Assembly (NCBI RefSeq): GCF_001685015.1
Contig: NZ_MAYT01000012.1
Span: 498,246-562,245 of the forward strand
Reading direction: 5' to 3'
DNA: 64,000 nt
From: Pseudobacillus wudalianchiensis
GTDB lineage: Bacteria; Bacillota; Bacilli; Bacillales; Domibacillaceae
Part shown: piece after piece, positions 6,915 through 16,962 of the stretch
Layout of the letters: the number at the start of each line of letters is the position of its first letter
How positions within the stretch are numbered: position 1 is the first letter of the stretch
Translations under genes and position numbers: made by a program
The notes under the pieces: generated by a model
Databases searched by the model: none
Seen by the model: the letters and a program-made list of their open reading frames with translations, nothing else
What the model was told of the DNA's origin: nothing

Positions 6915-8327
6915 ATGTTTTTTCGTTCTTACTTTGATGAAAAATTAGCTCAATATTCTTATATGGTCGCTTGTCAAAAAACGGGAGAGGCAATTGTTAT
7001 TGATCCAGCACGTGACATTACACCGTATGTTGAAACAGCGAAAAAGGAAGGATTCCAATTAACCGCAGCAACTGAAACACATATCCATGCCGACTTCGTT
7101 TCAGGGGCACGCCAGTTGGCAAATGATTATGGTGTCACTTTGTATTTGTCAGATGAAGGCGATGAAAATTGGAAATATCAATATACTGATAACCTTTCTG
7201 TTAAGCTTGTAAAAGATGGCGATGTTTTCATGGTTGGAAATGTGGAATTTAAAGTAATGCATACGCCTGGGCATACCCCAGAGAGCATTTCCTTTGTTTT
7301 AACAGATAAAGGCGGCGGTTCCACAGAGCCAATGGGTATTTTCACAGGTGATTTTGTTTTTGTTGGGGATGTTGGTCGTCCAGACTTATTAGAAAAAGCA
7401 GCTGGAGTAAAAGGAACAGCTAATTCGGGCGCTGCTCAGATGTACGAATCCATTAAAAAGTTTAAACAGCTGCCGGATTATTTAGTCGTTTGGCCAGGTC
7501 ATGGTGCCGGAAGTGCTTGCGGCAAATCACTTGGTGCCGTTCCGCTTTCAACAGTTGGCTATGAAAAAGCAAACAACTGGGCTTTGCAAGAAATGGATAA
7601 AGATGAATTCCAAAAAGAGCTTCTGAAAGATCAACCGGAGCCTCCTAAATATTTTGCGGTGATGAAGAAAGTAAATAAAGTTGGCCCGGCTATTCTAACG
7701 AATGAAACGATTCCTTATGTAGAAAGCTACAAGGACTTGGAGTCATATTTAGTTCAAGAAGATACTATGGTGATTGATACTAGACTTGGCAGCGAGTTTG
7801 CTCAAGGGCATATTGAAGGTACCATCAACTTACCATATACAAAAATCTTTACAAACTGGGCCGGCTGGATTTTAGATTATGAGAAAAAATTGGTTGTGAT
7901 AGCGGAAAAAGAACAAGCAGCTGATATTAAACGTTCTCTTGAATCCATTGGTCTTGATAACCTTGTGTCATTTGCAAGTCCAAGCGTGGTAAGTGAAGCG
8001 CCTGAACTAGAAAAATACGTAAATATTGATGTTGACCAATTAAAAGCTCAATATGAAAAAGACGACGTCTACGTAGTCGACATTCGTCAACAAGGAGAAT
8101 GGGAGGCGGGACATATTCCAACCGCTCACCATCACATGCTCGGTTATTTAGAGGAAGAAGCAGAAGAACTGCCGAAAGATAAGAAAATTATCGTTCATTG
8201 CCAGTCTGGAGCACGTTCTGCCATTGGAACAAGCTTGCTTCAAGCAAAGGGCTTTAAAAACATTGAAAACATGGCAAGCGGTTTTGCCGGCTGGAAAAGA
8301 GAAGGCGGACCAATCAAGCAATTATAA
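6915..8327 (+). CDS. cstB: CstB-type persulfide dioxygenase-sulfurtransferase fusion
   Basis: 470 residues. N-terminal metallo-beta-lactamase-fold persulfide dioxygenase with THIHAD (His56, His58, Asp60), HTPGH (His116, His120), Asp146 and His196 as Fe-site and fold residues, and GSACGKSLG with Cys202, corresponding to the regulatory Cys of S. aureus CstB. Then a rhodanese-like domain without active Cys (about 270-365) and a C-terminal rhodanese with CQSGARS (Cys429). The family oxidises low-molecular-weight persulfides and yields thiosulfate. First gene of the CstR-controlled cluster, directly behind twin operators; ribosome site AGGAGGG. Confidence 0.93.
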   Translation: MFFRSYFDEKLAQYSYMVACQKTGEAIVIDPARDITPYVETAKKEGFQLTAATETHIHADFVSGARQLANDYGVTLYLSDEGDENWKYQYTDNLSVKLVKDGDVFMVGNVEFKVMHTPGHTPESISFVLTDKGGGSTEPMGIFTGDFVFVGDVGRPDLLEKAAGVKGTANSGAAQMYESIKKFKQLPDYLVVWPGHGAGSACGKSLGAVPLSTVGYEKANNWALQEMDKDEFQKELLKDQPEPPKYFAVMKKVNKVGPAILTNETIPYVESYKDLESYLVQEDTMVIDTRLGSEFAQGHIEGTINLPYTKIFTNWAGWILDYEKKLVVIAEKEQAADIKRSLESIGLDNLVSFASPSVVSEAPELEKYVNIDVDQLKAQYEKDDVYVVDIRQQGEWEAGHIPTAHHHMLGYLEEEAEELPKDKKIIVHCQSGARSAIGTSLLQAKGFKNIENMASGFAGWKREGGPIKQL

Positions 8328-8342
8328 CAAGGAGGAATAACT

Positions 8343-8573
8343 ATGAATCAAGTAACAGTATACTCAACCAATACGTGCCCTTATTGCACAATGATGAAAA
8401 ATTTCTTAAAGGAGCAGGGTGTTCCTTTTACAGAAGTAAATGTTCAGCAAGACCGGCAAGCTGCTCAGCGTCTTGTCGAAACGACAGGGCAAATGGGAGT
8501 GCCGCAAACAGAAATTAACGGTCAATGGATCCTTGGCTATGATCCAGATGCTGTGATGGAGCTTCTTAAATAA
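8343..8573 (+). CDS. Glutaredoxin-family thiol oxidoreductase
   Basis: 76 residues with active site CPYC (Cys12, Cys15) and the cis-Pro region TGQMGVPQTEI, the usual small glutaredoxin/NrdH fold. It follows cstB by 15 bases with a clear AAGGAGG site, so it belongs to the same transcript and probably reduces persulfidated or mixed-disulfide thiols formed under sulfide stress. Substrate inferred from context. Confidence 0.88.
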   Translation: MNQVTVYSTNTCPYCTMMKNFLKEQGVPFTEVNVQQDRQAAQRLVETTGQMGVPQTEINGQWILGYDPDAVMELLK

Positions 8574-8584
8574 ATGGTTCTATA

Positions 8585-8633
8585 AGGGTGTCCTGCAAGC
8601 AATCCTGTTTGGGCACCCTCTACTTTTTAGAGT
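8585..8633 (+). terminator. Terminator after the glutaredoxin gene
   Basis: AGGGTGTCC and GGGCACCCT pair (one mismatch), followed by CTACTTTTT. It separates cstB-grx from cstR. Confidence 0.7.
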
Positions 8634-8708
8634 GAAAAACTGTGCATGAGAACGATAAGAGGTACGCTGTGTGAAACATGCTGTCATAATGTATAGAGGT
8701 GATACTCC

Positions 8709-8969
8709 ATGGAATATGGCAAAGACTTGCAAAATCGGTTAAAACGCATTGAAGGTCAGGTACGCGGAGTTATGCGGATGATGGAAGAAGGAGCGGACTG
8801 CGCAGCCGTTGCCATGCAGCTGAGTGCTGTACAAAGTGCAGTTGGACGGACAATGGGCCTCATTGTCAGCCAAAATTTGGAGCGATGTGTCCGTGCGAAT
8901 ATGGAACAGGGGGAACCAACAGACGCTCTCGCAAAAGAAGCAGTCGATCTACTCGTAAAGAGCCGTTAA
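8709..8969 (+). CDS. cstR: CstR-type persulfide-sensing repressor (CsoR/DUF156 family)
   Basis: 86-residue all-helical repressor. It has the two cysteines of the sulfur sensor CstR, Cys31 (GADC) and Cys60 (LERC), while the position of the Cu-binding His of CsoR is Asn56, so it should not be a copper sensor. N-terminal RLKRIEGQVRGVMRMMEEG is the family signature. Oxidation of the Cys pair by per/polysulfide would release DNA at 6851-6898. It has its own ribosome site (GAGGTGAT). Some relatives are called YrkD. Confidence 0.92.
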   Translation: MEYGKDLQNRLKRIEGQVRGVMRMMEEGADCAAVAMQLSAVQSAVGRTMGLIVSQNLERCVRANMEQGEPTDALAKEAVDLLVKSR

Positions 8970-9015
8970 TTTTTTTGAATAAAAATATACCCCCATAAGT
9001 AAAAAGAGAGCGTAG

Positions 9016-9375
9016 ATGACGATTGTTTTTTATCTTGTAGTAGCGGTCTTTATGTTTATAGCTATCAAAAATATGCTCCCGGTGACAGGGATTCGCCATG
9101 TTACAGCTGACGAGCTAAAGAAGGAGATAAGAAGAAAAGACATACAATGGGTTGACGTCCGGACGCCGGGAGAATTTAAAGCGCGTCATATTAATGGATT
9201 TCAAAACATTCCATTGCAGCAGCTGTCTGCTCGAGTGAATGAGCTGGACCTTGAAAGAGAAGTCGTCGTCATGTGTCAGAGTGGCATGCGCAGTCAAAAG
9301 GCAGCACGGCTGTTAAAGAAAAAAGGATTTAAGAAGATTACAAATGTAGTTGGCGGTCTTGCCGTCTGGAAATAA
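9016..9375 (+). CDS. Membrane-anchored single-domain rhodanese
   Basis: 119 residues: one N-terminal membrane span (about 3-22) followed by a rhodanese domain with active-site loop CQSGMRS (Cys87). Likely a sulfurtransferase of the persulfide module, facing the cytoplasm. A sequence resembling a half-operator, TATACCCCCATAAGTA (about 8988-9003), lies just upstream and could be a degenerate CstR site. Overlapping transcription with cstR is likely because only 46 bases separate them. Confidence 0.88.
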   Translation: MTIVFYLVVAVFMFIAIKNMLPVTGIRHVTADELKKEIRRKDIQWVDVRTPGEFKARHINGFQNIPLQQLSARVNELDLEREVVVMCQSGMRSQKAARLLKKKGFKKITNVVGGLAVWK

Positions 9376-9400
9376 AAAGTAGAAAAGGAGAGGAAAAGCG

Positions 9401-10186
9401 ATGGATTGGTCAATCGGCTGGATGGCTGTCATTTTTTTTATTGGCTTTATTGGATCTTTTTTATCGGGAATGGTTGGAATTGGCGGCTCTATTATTAAAT
9501 ATCCGATGTTATTGTATATTCCGCCTATGTTAGGATTTGCGGCCTTTACCGCTCATGAAGTAGCAGGCGTCAGTGCGGTTCAAGTATTTTTCGCAACGAT
9601 TGCCGGCGTATGGGCTTATCGGAAGAGTGAGTATTTAAATAAGACGTTAATTATTTATATGGGTATTGCCATCCTGGCGGGAAGCTTTATCGGGGGATTC
9701 GGCTCGGAGAATATGGGAGAATCAACCGTTAATGTGATTTATGGAGTGTTAGCGGCACTTGCTGCGATTATGATGTTTGTTCCTAAGAAAAATTTAGATG
9801 ATCGGCCAATGGAGGAAGTGAAATTTAATAAGTGGCTTGCTGCCTTCTTCGCTTTCATTGTCGGAATTGGGGCCGGAATTGTCGGAGCTGCCGGAGCCTT
9901 TTTACTTGTGCCTATTATGCTCGTCTTGTTAAAAATTCCGACAAGAATGACTATTGCCAGCTCTCTTGCTATTACATTTATTTCTTCGATCGGTTCGACA
10001 GCGGGAAAATTAATGACAGGACAAGTGTTATTTGTGCCAGCGCTGATTATGGTTGTAGCAAGCATTATGGCATCGCCGCTTGGAGCGAAAGCAGGACAAA
10101 AAATAAACACAAAAGTTTTACAATGGCTGTTGGCGATTTTGATTGCGGCTACAGCGATTAAAATCTGGGTCGATATTTTACTATAG
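9401..10186 (+). CDS. TauE/SafE-family sulfite/sulfonate exporter
   Basis: 261 residues with about eight membrane spans and two repeated halves opening with [21 protein letters not shown] and [17 protein letters not shown], the TauE/SafE signature. As last gene of the CstR cluster it probably exports sulfite, thiosulfate or a related product of persulfide oxidation; B. subtilis YrkJ is a comparable cluster member. Ribosome site AAAGGAGAGG. Ends in a terminator at 10191. Confidence 0.9.
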   Translation: MDWSIGWMAVIFFIGFIGSFLSGMVGIGGSIIKYPMLLYIPPMLGFAAFTAHEVAGVSAVQVFFATIAGVWAYRKSEYLNKTLIIYMGIAILAGSFIGGFGSENMGESTVNVIYGVLAALAAIMMFVPKKNLDDRPMEEVKFNKWLAAFFAFIVGIGAGIVGAAGAFLLVPIMLVLLKIPTRMTIASSLAITFISSIGSTAGKLMTGQVLFVPALIMVVASIMASPLGAKAGQKINTKVLQWLLAILIAATAIKIWVDILL

Positions 10187-10190
10187 TGAA

Positions 10191-10220
10191 GGTCTCTCCA
10201 TTTAACGGAGGGACTTTTTT
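10191..10220 (+). terminator. Terminator of the cst module
   Basis: GTCTCTCC / GGAGGGAC stem with one wobble, loop ATTTAAC, followed by six T. Confidence 0.88.
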
Positions 10221-10233
10221 ATACGGGAACACA

Positions 10234-10280
10234 GGAACATACGTACGCTTATTAATAGCCAGTCAGGTTTCATTTATGAT
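10234..10280 (+). promoter_or_regulatory. uvrB promoter with possible LexA box
   Basis: GGAACATACGTACG (10234-10247) resembles the Bacillus LexA consensus CGAACATATGTTCG with a few mismatches and lies just before TTAATA (10252-10257), 17 bp, TATGAT (10275-10280). uvrB is a classical SOS gene. The box is imperfect, so this is tentative. Confidence 0.45.
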
Positions 10281-10386
10281 AAAATGGGGATTATGATTAC
10301 TAACATAAGAAAACGACATAGGCTTTCAGTAAAGCATTTTTAGATAAATGAACAAGTATATTTGTCAGAAGGCAGGGGGTTCGAAG

Positions 10387-12366
10387 GTGAAAAACCAATT
10401 TGAAATTGTGTCTAAATACAGTCCGCAAGGGGACCAGCCAAGGGCCATTGCCGAACTTGTTTCAGGCATAAAGGAAGGAAAGAAAGAGCAGACACTGCTC
10501 GGAGCAACGGGGACCGGAAAAACGTTTACGATCTCTAATGTCATTAAAGAGGTTAATAAACCAACCCTTATTATCGCCCATAATAAAACGCTCGCCGGAC
10601 AATTGTATAGCGAGTTCAAGGAGTTTTTTCCGAACAACGCTGTCGAGTATTTTGTCAGTTACTATGACTATTACCAACCGGAAGCGTACGTGCCGCAGAC
10701 AGACACGTTTATTGAAAAAGATGCGAGCATCAATGATGAGATTGATAAGCTTCGCCACTCGGCTACATCGTCATTATTTGAGCGGAATGATGTCATCATT
10801 ATTGCCAGCGTATCGTGTATTTACGGCTTAGGTTCGCCGGAGGAATATCGTGACCTCGTTATTTCTTTACGGAACGGAATGGAGATTGAACGCAATCAAC
10901 TGCTTCGCAAACTCGTGGACGTCCAATATGAACGGAATGACATTGACTTTAAACGCGGGACATTCCGGGTGCGAGGGGATGTAGTGGAGATTTTTCCTGC
11001 TTCTCGTGATGAACATTGTATCCGCGTCGAGTTTTTTGGTGACGAAATTGACCGAATCCGTGAAGTGGATGCATTGACTGGGGAAATCATTGGCGACCGT
11101 GAACACGTAGCGATTTTTCCGGCGTCTCACTTCGTTACACGCGAAGAAAAAATGAGAATAGCAATTGGAAACATTGAGAAAGAGCTGGAGGAACAGCTCG
11201 CTATTTTGCGTGCCGAAAATAAATTACTTGAAGCACAGCGGCTTGAACAGCGGACGCGCTATGATCTGGAAATGATGAGAGAAATGGGATTTTGCTCGGG
11301 GATCGAGAATTACTCGCGCCACTTGACGTTACGGCCGCCTGGTTCTACACCCTACACACTTCTTGACTATTTTCCAGATGATTTCTTAATCGTAGTGGAT
11401 GAGTCCCACGTGACGCTTCCTCAAATTCGCGGCATGTTCAATGGTGACCAGGCGCGTAAGCAGGTGCTTGTCGATCATGGCTTCCGTCTGCCATCTGCTA
11501 AAGATAATCGTCCGTTAAAATTCGAGGAGTTTGAGGATCATGTGAATCAAATTGTTTATGTATCCGCCACACCGGGTCCTTATGAAATAGAGCATACACC
11601 GCATATGACAGAGCAAATCATCCGTCCTACCGGGCTGCTTGATCCAACAGTGGATGTCCGGCCGATCGAAGGTCAGATTGATGACTTATTGAATGAAATC
11701 AACGAGCGGACCGCCCGAAATGAGCGAGTGCTAGTAACAACCTTAACGAAGAAAATGTCCGAAGATTTAACGGATTATTTAAAAGAAATCGGCATCAAGG
11801 TCGAGTATCTTCATTCTGAAATTAAGACACTTGAACGGATAGAGATCATTCGTGATCTTCGACTCGGCAAATTTGATGTGCTTGTCGGGATTAACTTGCT
11901 GAGAGAGGGACTCGATATTCCGGAAGTGTCACTTGTCGCGATACTAGATGCTGATAAAGAAGGCTTCCTTCGTTCTGAACGCTCCCTTATTCAGACGATG
12001 GGACGGGCAGCTCGTAATGCTGGCGGCCACGTTATTATGTATGCCGATAAGATAACAGACTCCATGGCAAAAGCGATGGAAGAAACGAAGCGGCGCCGGG
12101 AAATCCAGCAGAAGCACAATGAAAAGCATGGCATCACACCGCAAACGATTCAAAAGGATATTCGTGATGTGATTCGGGCAACACATGCTGCTGAAGAAGT
12201 AGAAAGCTATGAAACAGCAGCTGCTAAGAAAAAGCTGACACCTCAAGAACGAAACCGTCTCATTGCCAACTTAGAGAGCGAGATGAAAGCAGCAGCCAAA
12301 GCGCTTGATTTCGAATTAGCCGCTCAGCTGCGTGACGCATTGTTAGAGTTGAAATCGGAAGGATGA
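10387..12366 (+). CDS. uvrB: Excinuclease ABC subunit B
   Basis: DNA-damage verification helicase of nucleotide excision repair; receives DNA from UvrA and recruits UvrC. From the GTG at 10387 the protein has 659 residues (B. subtilis 661) and begins [18 protein letters not shown]. That start has AGGGGG seven bases upstream; an ATG at 10348 in frame gives 13 extra residues but lacks a site. Walker A GATGTGKT, beta-hairpin [12 protein letters not shown], helicase motifs DESH and QTMGRAAR, and the C-terminal UVR motif ([13 protein letters not shown]) are visible. Followed 7 bases later by uvrA. Confidence 0.98.
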   Translation: MKNQFEIVSKYSPQGDQPRAIAELVSGIKEGKKEQTLLGATGTGKTFTISNVIKEVNKPTLIIAHNKTLAGQLYSEFKEFFPNNAVEYFVSYYDYYQPEAYVPQTDTFIEKDASINDEIDKLRHSATSSLFERNDVIIIASVSCIYGLGSPEEYRDLVISLRNGMEIERNQLLRKLVDVQYERNDIDFKRGTFRVRGDVVEIFPASRDEHCIRVEFFGDEIDRIREVDALTGEIIGDREHVAIFPASHFVTREEKMRIAIGNIEKELEEQLAILRAENKLLEAQRLEQRTRYDLEMMREMGFCSGIENYSRHLTLRPPGSTPYTLLDYFPDDFLIVVDESHVTLPQIRGMFNGDQARKQVLVDHGFRLPSAKDNRPLKFEEFEDHVNQIVYVSATPGPYEIEHTPHMTEQIIRPTGLLDPTVDVRPIEGQIDDLLNEINERTARNERVLVTTLTKKMSEDLTDYLKEIGIKVEYLHSEIKTLERIEIIRDLRLGKFDVLVGINLLREGLDIPEVSLVAILDADKEGFLRSERSLIQTMGRAARNAGGHVIMYADKITDSMAKAMEETKRRREIQQKHNEKHGITPQTIQKDIRDVIRATHAAEEVESYETAAAKKKLTPQERNRLIANLESEMKAAAKALDFELAAQLRDALLELKSEG

Positions 12367-12373
12367 CGTTGAT

Positions 12374-15226
12374 ATGGGAATAGATAAAATTATTGTAAAA
12401 GGGGCAAGGGCGCACAACTTAAAAGATATTGACGTGACCATTCCACGCGATAAGCTCGTCGTTTTGACGGGCTTATCGGGTTCAGGGAAGTCATCGCTAG
12501 CGTTTGATACCATTTATGCAGAGGGACAACGGCGCTATGTAGAGTCTTTATCGGCTTATGCCCGCCAATTTCTTGGACAAATGGATAAGCCGGACGTAGA
12601 TGCAATTGAAGGGCTGTCACCTGCTATTTCGATTGATCAAAAGACAACAAGCCGAAATCCACGCTCAACGGTCGGGACCGTTACTGAAATTTATGATTAC
12701 CTTCGCTTGCTGTTTGCTCGTGTTGGCCGCCCGGTTTGTCCCGTTCACGGTATTGAGATTACCTCTCAGACGATTGAGCAAATGGTGGATCGCATTATGC
12801 AATATGAAGAACGGACAAAGCTGCAAGTGCTCGCTCCGATCGTTTCTGGCCGCAAAGGCACGCACGCGAAAGTATTCGAAGACATTAAGCGTCAAGGCTA
12901 CGTTCGTGTGCGAGTTGATGGAGAAATGCGGGAAGTAGAAGAAGAAATTGAACTTGAAAAAAATAAAAAGCATTCGATTGAAGTAGTCATTGACCGTGTC
13001 GTAGTAAAGGATGGCATTGAGGCGCGGCTAGCTGACTCGCTTGAGGCAGCTTTGAAGCTTGGTGAGGGCAATGTTGTCATTGACGTGATCGGTCGTGAGG
13101 AACTGCTGTTTTCCGAGCATCACGCTTGTCCGCACTGCGGCTTTTCAATTGGAGAGCTTGAACCGCGCATGTTTTCCTTTAACAGTCCATTCGGAGCTTG
13201 TCCAACCTGTGACGGACTAGGCTCGAAGCTGAAGGTAGATGTGGATCTTGTCATTCCCAATCCGGATCTAAGCTTAAAAGAGCATGCGATTGCGCCGTGG
13301 GAGCCAACGAGCTCACAATACTATCCGCAGCTGTTAGAATCAGTCTGCCGTCATTATGGCATCCCAATGGATGTGCCGGTAAAAGATTTGCCGAAAGAGC
13401 AGCTTGATAAAATCTTAAATGGCTCCGGGCGTGATCGTATTCATTTTCGTTATGAAAATGACTTTGGCCAAATCCGCGAAAATAACATTATATTTGAAGG
13501 TGTTCTCAGCAATGTGGAGCGTCGTTATAAAGAAACGAGCTCAGATTTTATTAGGGAACAAATGGAAAAATACATGGGACAGCAGAAATGTCCGACATGT
13601 AAAGGCTATCGCTTAAAAAAAGAAAGCTTAGCTGTAAAAATCAACGGCCTGCATATTAGTGAAGTGACAAACTTTTCGATTGAGGAAGCGAAACAATTTT
13701 TCGGAGATTTGTCCTTAACAGAAAAAGAAATGCAAATAGCTCAGTTAATTTTGCGGGAAATCTGTGAGCGGCTTGGCTTCTTAGTCGATGTTGGCTTGGA
13801 TTACTTAACGCTCAGCCGCTCAGCTGGCACGCTCTCAGGCGGGGAAGCCCAGCGGATTCGCCTCGCCACTCAAATTGGTTCAAGGTTGACAGGGGTTTTG
13901 TACATTTTGGATGAACCGTCGATCGGTTTACACCAGCGCGATAATGACCGCTTAATCAGCACGATGCAAAACATGCGTGATATCGGCAACACGCTCATTG
14001 TCGTGGAGCATGACGAAGATACGATGATGGCAGCCGACTATTTAATCGATGTCGGACCAGGCGCTGGCGTTCATGGCGGCCAAATCGTGTCAGCCGGCAC
14101 GCCAGAAGAGGTCATGAACGATCCCGCTTCCTTGACCGGCCAGTATTTATCGGGGAAAAAATATATCCCGCTGCCAGCGGAACGCCGTCAACCAGATGGA
14201 CGCTGGGTTGAAATAACGGGCGCGAAAGAGAATAACTTGCGTAACGTAAAAGTGAAATTTCCACTCGGTACGTTTATTGCGGTTACCGGTGTATCAGGAT
14301 CAGGAAAAAGTACATTAATTAATGACATTCTCTATAAAACACTCGCTCAAAAGCTGCAGCGTTCTAAACAAAAGCCGGGTAATCATGGAACAATTAAAGG
14401 AATTGAGCATCTGGATAAAGTGATTGATATCGATCAGTCGCCAATCGGACGGACACCGCGTTCTAACCCGGCTACGTATACGGGCGTATTTGATGATATA
14501 CGGGAAGTGTTTGCTACGACAAATGAAGCGAAAGTTCGGGGCTACAAAAAAGGCCGGTTCAGCTTTAATGTCAAAGGCGGCCGTTGTGAAGCATGCCGCG
14601 GGGACGGCATTATCAAAATCGAGATGCACTTCTTGCCGGACGTGTACGTGCCGTGTGAAGTTTGCCATGGCAAGCGTTATAACCGCGAAACACTGGAGGT
14701 AAAATATAAAGGGAAGAACATTGCTGATGTTCTCGCTATGACCGTGGAGGACGCCCTTGAGTTCTTTGAAAACATTCCTAAAATTAAACGCAAGCTGCAA
14801 ACAATCGCTGACGTTGGCCTTGGTTATATCACGCTTGGACAACCGGCGACGACGTTGTCGGGAGGGGAAGCACAGCGTGTTAAGCTTGCTTCCGAGCTTC
14901 ATCGCCGCTCGACAGGACGCTCATTTTATATTTTAGATGAGCCGACAACCGGCCTGCACGTAGATGACATTGCTCGTCTTTTGACTGTGCTGCAGCGCCT
15001 CGTCGAGAACGGCGACACGGTATTAGTCATCGAACACAATCTCGATGTCATTAAGACGGCTGACTATATTATTGATCTAGGGCCAGAGGGCGGCGATAAA
15101 GGCGGCACGATCGTGGCAGCCGGTACACCGGAGGAAGTAGCGGAAACAAAAGGGTCATACACCGGCCATTACTTGCATAGAGTGTTAGCGCGTGAACGAG
15201 AAAGGGAGCACTATACGGAAAGCTAA
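12374..15226 (+). CDS. uvrA: Excinuclease ABC subunit A
   Basis: Damage-recognition ATPase of nucleotide excision repair. 950 residues with two ABC ATPase modules: Walker [10 protein letters not shown] (about 33-41) and GVSGSGKST (about 640), signature LSGGEAQRI and LSGGEAQRV, Walker B ILDEPS and [10 protein letters not shown]. Zinc-binding CPHCGF...CPTCDG and CEACRGDG...CEVCHGKR clusters are intact. Cotranscribed with uvrB. Confidence 0.98.
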   Translation: MGIDKIIVKGARAHNLKDIDVTIPRDKLVVLTGLSGSGKSSLAFDTIYAEGQRRYVESLSAYARQFLGQMDKPDVDAIEGLSPAISIDQKTTSRNPRSTVGTVTEIYDYLRLLFARVGRPVCPVHGIEITSQTIEQMVDRIMQYEERTKLQVLAPIVSGRKGTHAKVFEDIKRQGYVRVRVDGEMREVEEEIELEKNKKHSIEVVIDRVVVKDGIEARLADSLEAALKLGEGNVVIDVIGREELLFSEHHACPHCGFSIGELEPRMFSFNSPFGACPTCDGLGSKLKVDVDLVIPNPDLSLKEHAIAPWEPTSSQYYPQLLESVCRHYGIPMDVPVKDLPKEQLDKILNGSGRDRIHFRYENDFGQIRENNIIFEGVLSNVERRYKETSSDFIREQMEKYMGQQKCPTCKGYRLKKESLAVKINGLHISEVTNFSIEEAKQFFGDLSLTEKEMQIAQLILREICERLGFLVDVGLDYLTLSRSAGTLSGGEAQRIRLATQIGSRLTGVLYILDEPSIGLHQRDNDRLISTMQNMRDIGNTLIVVEHDEDTMMAADYLIDVGPGAGVHGGQIVSAGTPEEVMNDPASLTGQYLSGKKYIPLPAERRQPDGRWVEITGAKENNLRNVKVKFPLGTFIAVTGVSGSGKSTLINDILYKTLAQKLQRSKQKPGNHGTIKGIEHLDKVIDIDQSPIGRTPRSNPATYTGVFDDIREVFATTNEAKVRGYKKGRFSFNVKGGRCEACRGDGIIKIEMHFLPDVYVPCEVCHGKRYNRETLEVKYKGKNIADVLAMTVEDALEFFENIPKIKRKLQTIADVGLGYITLGQPATTLSGGEAQRVKLASELHRRSTGRSFYILDEPTTGLHVDDIARLLTVLQRLVENGDTVLVIEHNLDVIKTADYIIDLGPEGGDKGGTIVAAGTPEEVAETKGSYTGHYLHRVLAREREREHYTES

Positions 15227-15256
15227 GAAGGAAAGCAAACTCTCTTTTCCACCCGA

Positions 15257-15291
15257 TCAGGCTGATGGCAAACGTTTGCTATCAGCCTCTG
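15257..15291. repeat. Hairpin after uvrA, related to the repeat at 1484-1607
   Basis: AGGCTGATGGCAAACG meets its near-perfect inverse CGTTTGCTATCAGCCT with almost no loop. The second arm matches 13 of 16 bases of the right end of the 1484-1607 element. There is no T-run, so it is not a typical terminator, though it may end or protect the uvrBA transcript. Confidence 0.5.
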
Positions 15292-15367
15292 AAAAGGATG
15301 AAACTTTTTCTTTCTATCTTCGTAAGAATGAACAGAAAGCCAATTCTTAATGAATGGAGTGCCTGAA

Positions 15368-16537
15368 ATGAACGAAGAGAAAAAAAGAATTTTAGAAATG
15401 GTAGAAGCAGGTTTGATTTCAGCAAGTGAAGGTTTGACCTTACTAGAGGCGCTCGATAAAGAGCCGGCTCAGCAGGCACGCAAAGAACGCAAAGATCATT
15501 TCTTTGATGAGCTTGTCAGCTTTGGACAAAAATTGAGCGGCAGCTGGGAAAAACAAAGCGATCAATCAACCGGTTCCTCCAGCCAGCCGAAGGATAAGCT
15601 GTTTCAGTTTGTTCAGTCCGCTGTGCAAAAACTGAAAGACTTCGAGTTTCCACTCGGGAAAACAGTGGAATTTTCGCATACATTCCAAGAAAATGATTTT
15701 TCGCCACAACGCATCAAGGCAGAAACAGCAAGTGGCAGCTTTACGATTAAGCCTTGGCAGGGAAGCGGTGTAAAGGCGGAGTGCTACGTTAAGATGTATG
15801 GTGCTGATAATGAAGATGAAGCACGTGAATCATTTATTAAGAATAGCGTCTTTTATGCCCGTGAAGACAAACTTTCCTTTTCAGTTGGCTTGAAGTTAAT
15901 GAAAGTGGATACGGTTTTATATGTGCCGGAAGCGGCTGTAAAGGACATCTCTGTTAAGCTGTTTAATGGCTCATTCAATATGCGTGATTTAGACGTTCAA
16001 AATTTAGAAGTGAAGACAGCAAACGGTAAAATTGAAATTAAAGGATCGAAGGTTGGAGAATTTGAAGGAGAAACAGGCAATGGACAAATCTACTTTATCG
16101 ATTGTGAAGGCAGAAAAGTAGAAGCCAGTTCCTTTAACGGAGCGGTTCACGTGGTCGGCTCCGTCGGCTATACCGAAATTAAATCCTTTAACGGCAACGT
16201 GCTCTGTGATTTGAAATCTGATGCAGCTCATACGGTAAAAGCACAGGCTGTGACAGGGAATATTGAAGTATATGTACCTGATCATATGGCGATGAAAGGA
16301 ATACTGCGTACGAATCTCGGCTCCTTGCAGCTTCCGGAATCCGGCATGAAAAAAGTAATTGAAAAAGAAGAAATGGTTCAAAAGCTTGTCCGCTTTGAAA
16401 GTGAAAAAGAAGCGCTTGGGCAAGTTGTGATTGAGGCAGAAACGAAAACCGGATCTGTTTCTGTTAAAACAACAGCTTTTCATGAAAACCACAATGACAA
16501 AGAAAGTGAACCGCCTTCTATCTTTGAAGGTGAGTGA
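15368..16537 (+). CDS. yvlB: YvlB-like protein with DUF4097 adhesin-type repeats
   Basis: 389 residues from the ATG at 15368, chosen because GGAGTG lies six bases before it; an ATG at 15350 adds six residues without a site. The N-terminal helix-loop-helix (EEKKRILEMVEAGLISASEGLTLLEAL) is the SHOCT-like/YvlB N-terminal segment; the rest (about 110-380) is a beta-rich DUF4097 region with repeats such as VKLFNGSFNMRDL, VKTANGKIEIKGS, ASSFNGAVHV, IKSFNGNVLC, in keeping with a beta-helix. B. subtilis yvlABCD is induced by cell-envelope stress; function unknown. The downstream yvlD-like gene overlaps closely. Confidence 0.82.
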   Translation: MNEEKKRILEMVEAGLISASEGLTLLEALDKEPAQQARKERKDHFFDELVSFGQKLSGSWEKQSDQSTGSSSQPKDKLFQFVQSAVQKLKDFEFPLGKTVEFSHTFQENDFSPQRIKAETASGSFTIKPWQGSGVKAECYVKMYGADNEDEARESFIKNSVFYAREDKLSFSVGLKLMKVDTVLYVPEAAVKDISVKLFNGSFNMRDLDVQNLEVKTANGKIEIKGSKVGEFEGETGNGQIYFIDCEGRKVEASSFNGAVHVVGSVGYTEIKSFNGNVLCDLKSDAAHTVKAQAVTGNIEVYVPDHMAMKGILRTNLGSLQLPESGMKKVIEKEEMVQKLVRFESEKEALGQVVIEAETKTGSVSVKTTAFHENHNDKESEPPSIFEGE

Positions 16538-16542
16538 TTGTA

Positions 16543-16893
16543 ATGAATTGGATCATTGGCATTTTAATTAATGCGGTCTTGTTTATTGCCATTTCCGGCT
16601 ATTTCTCAGGGCTGCATGTAGATAGCTTTTCGTCGGCCGTCATTGCTAGTATCATTTTATCGATTTTAAATATGATCGTCCGGCCGCTGCTTATTCTTTT
16701 TACCTTACCGATTACCTTTTTAACATTGGGTCTTTTCTTATTTGTAATCAATGCCATCACACTGCTATTAACTGACAGCATTATGAGGTCAGCTTTTGAT
16801 ATTTCCGGCTTTGGAATGGCCTTGTTCATTGCTGTCGTGATGGCATTGGTGAATCTTATTTTACAAGTAACGTTCTTAAAGAAAGATAAATAA
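16543..16893 (+). CDS. yvlD: YvlD-like membrane protein (phage holin family 4)
   Basis: 116 residues with three or four membrane spans, as in the small 'phage holin superfamily 4' proteins including B. subtilis YvlD (119). The ATG at 16543 has AAGGTGAG about eight bases upstream; an in-frame GTG at 16534 overlaps that site. It follows yvlB by 5 bases and so is cotranscribed. Role in envelope stress is inferred from the B. subtilis operon; yvlA and yvlC are absent here. Confidence 0.8.
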   Translation: MNWIIGILINAVLFIAISGYFSGLHVDSFSSAVIASIILSILNMIVRPLLILFTLPITFLTLGLFLFVINAITLLLTDSIMRSAFDISGFGMALFIAVVMALVNLILQVTFLKKDK

Positions 16894-16919
16894 TGCTGTT
16901 TGTGCTTGATTTGATAGTA

Positions 16920-16962
16920 AAAAGGAGGAGGCTCTCATATACAATGAGAGCCTCCTCCTTTT
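16920..16962. terminator. Bidirectional terminator between yvlD and the amidase gene
   Basis: A perfect stem of about 19 bp (AAAGGAGGAGGCTCTCAT and its inverse) with a small loop; A-run on one side and T-run on the other serve the two convergent genes. Confidence 0.92.

Noticed and set aside
14315-14902. 195-codon antisense ORF in uvrA
   Set aside because: Codon mirror of a conserved gene with no ribosome site; the many similar antisense frames were dropped for the same reason.
15262-15287. Possible CcpA cre site in the hairpin after uvrA
   Set aside because: Centred on ACGT it misses four of the defined cre positions; a repeat hairpin explains it better.
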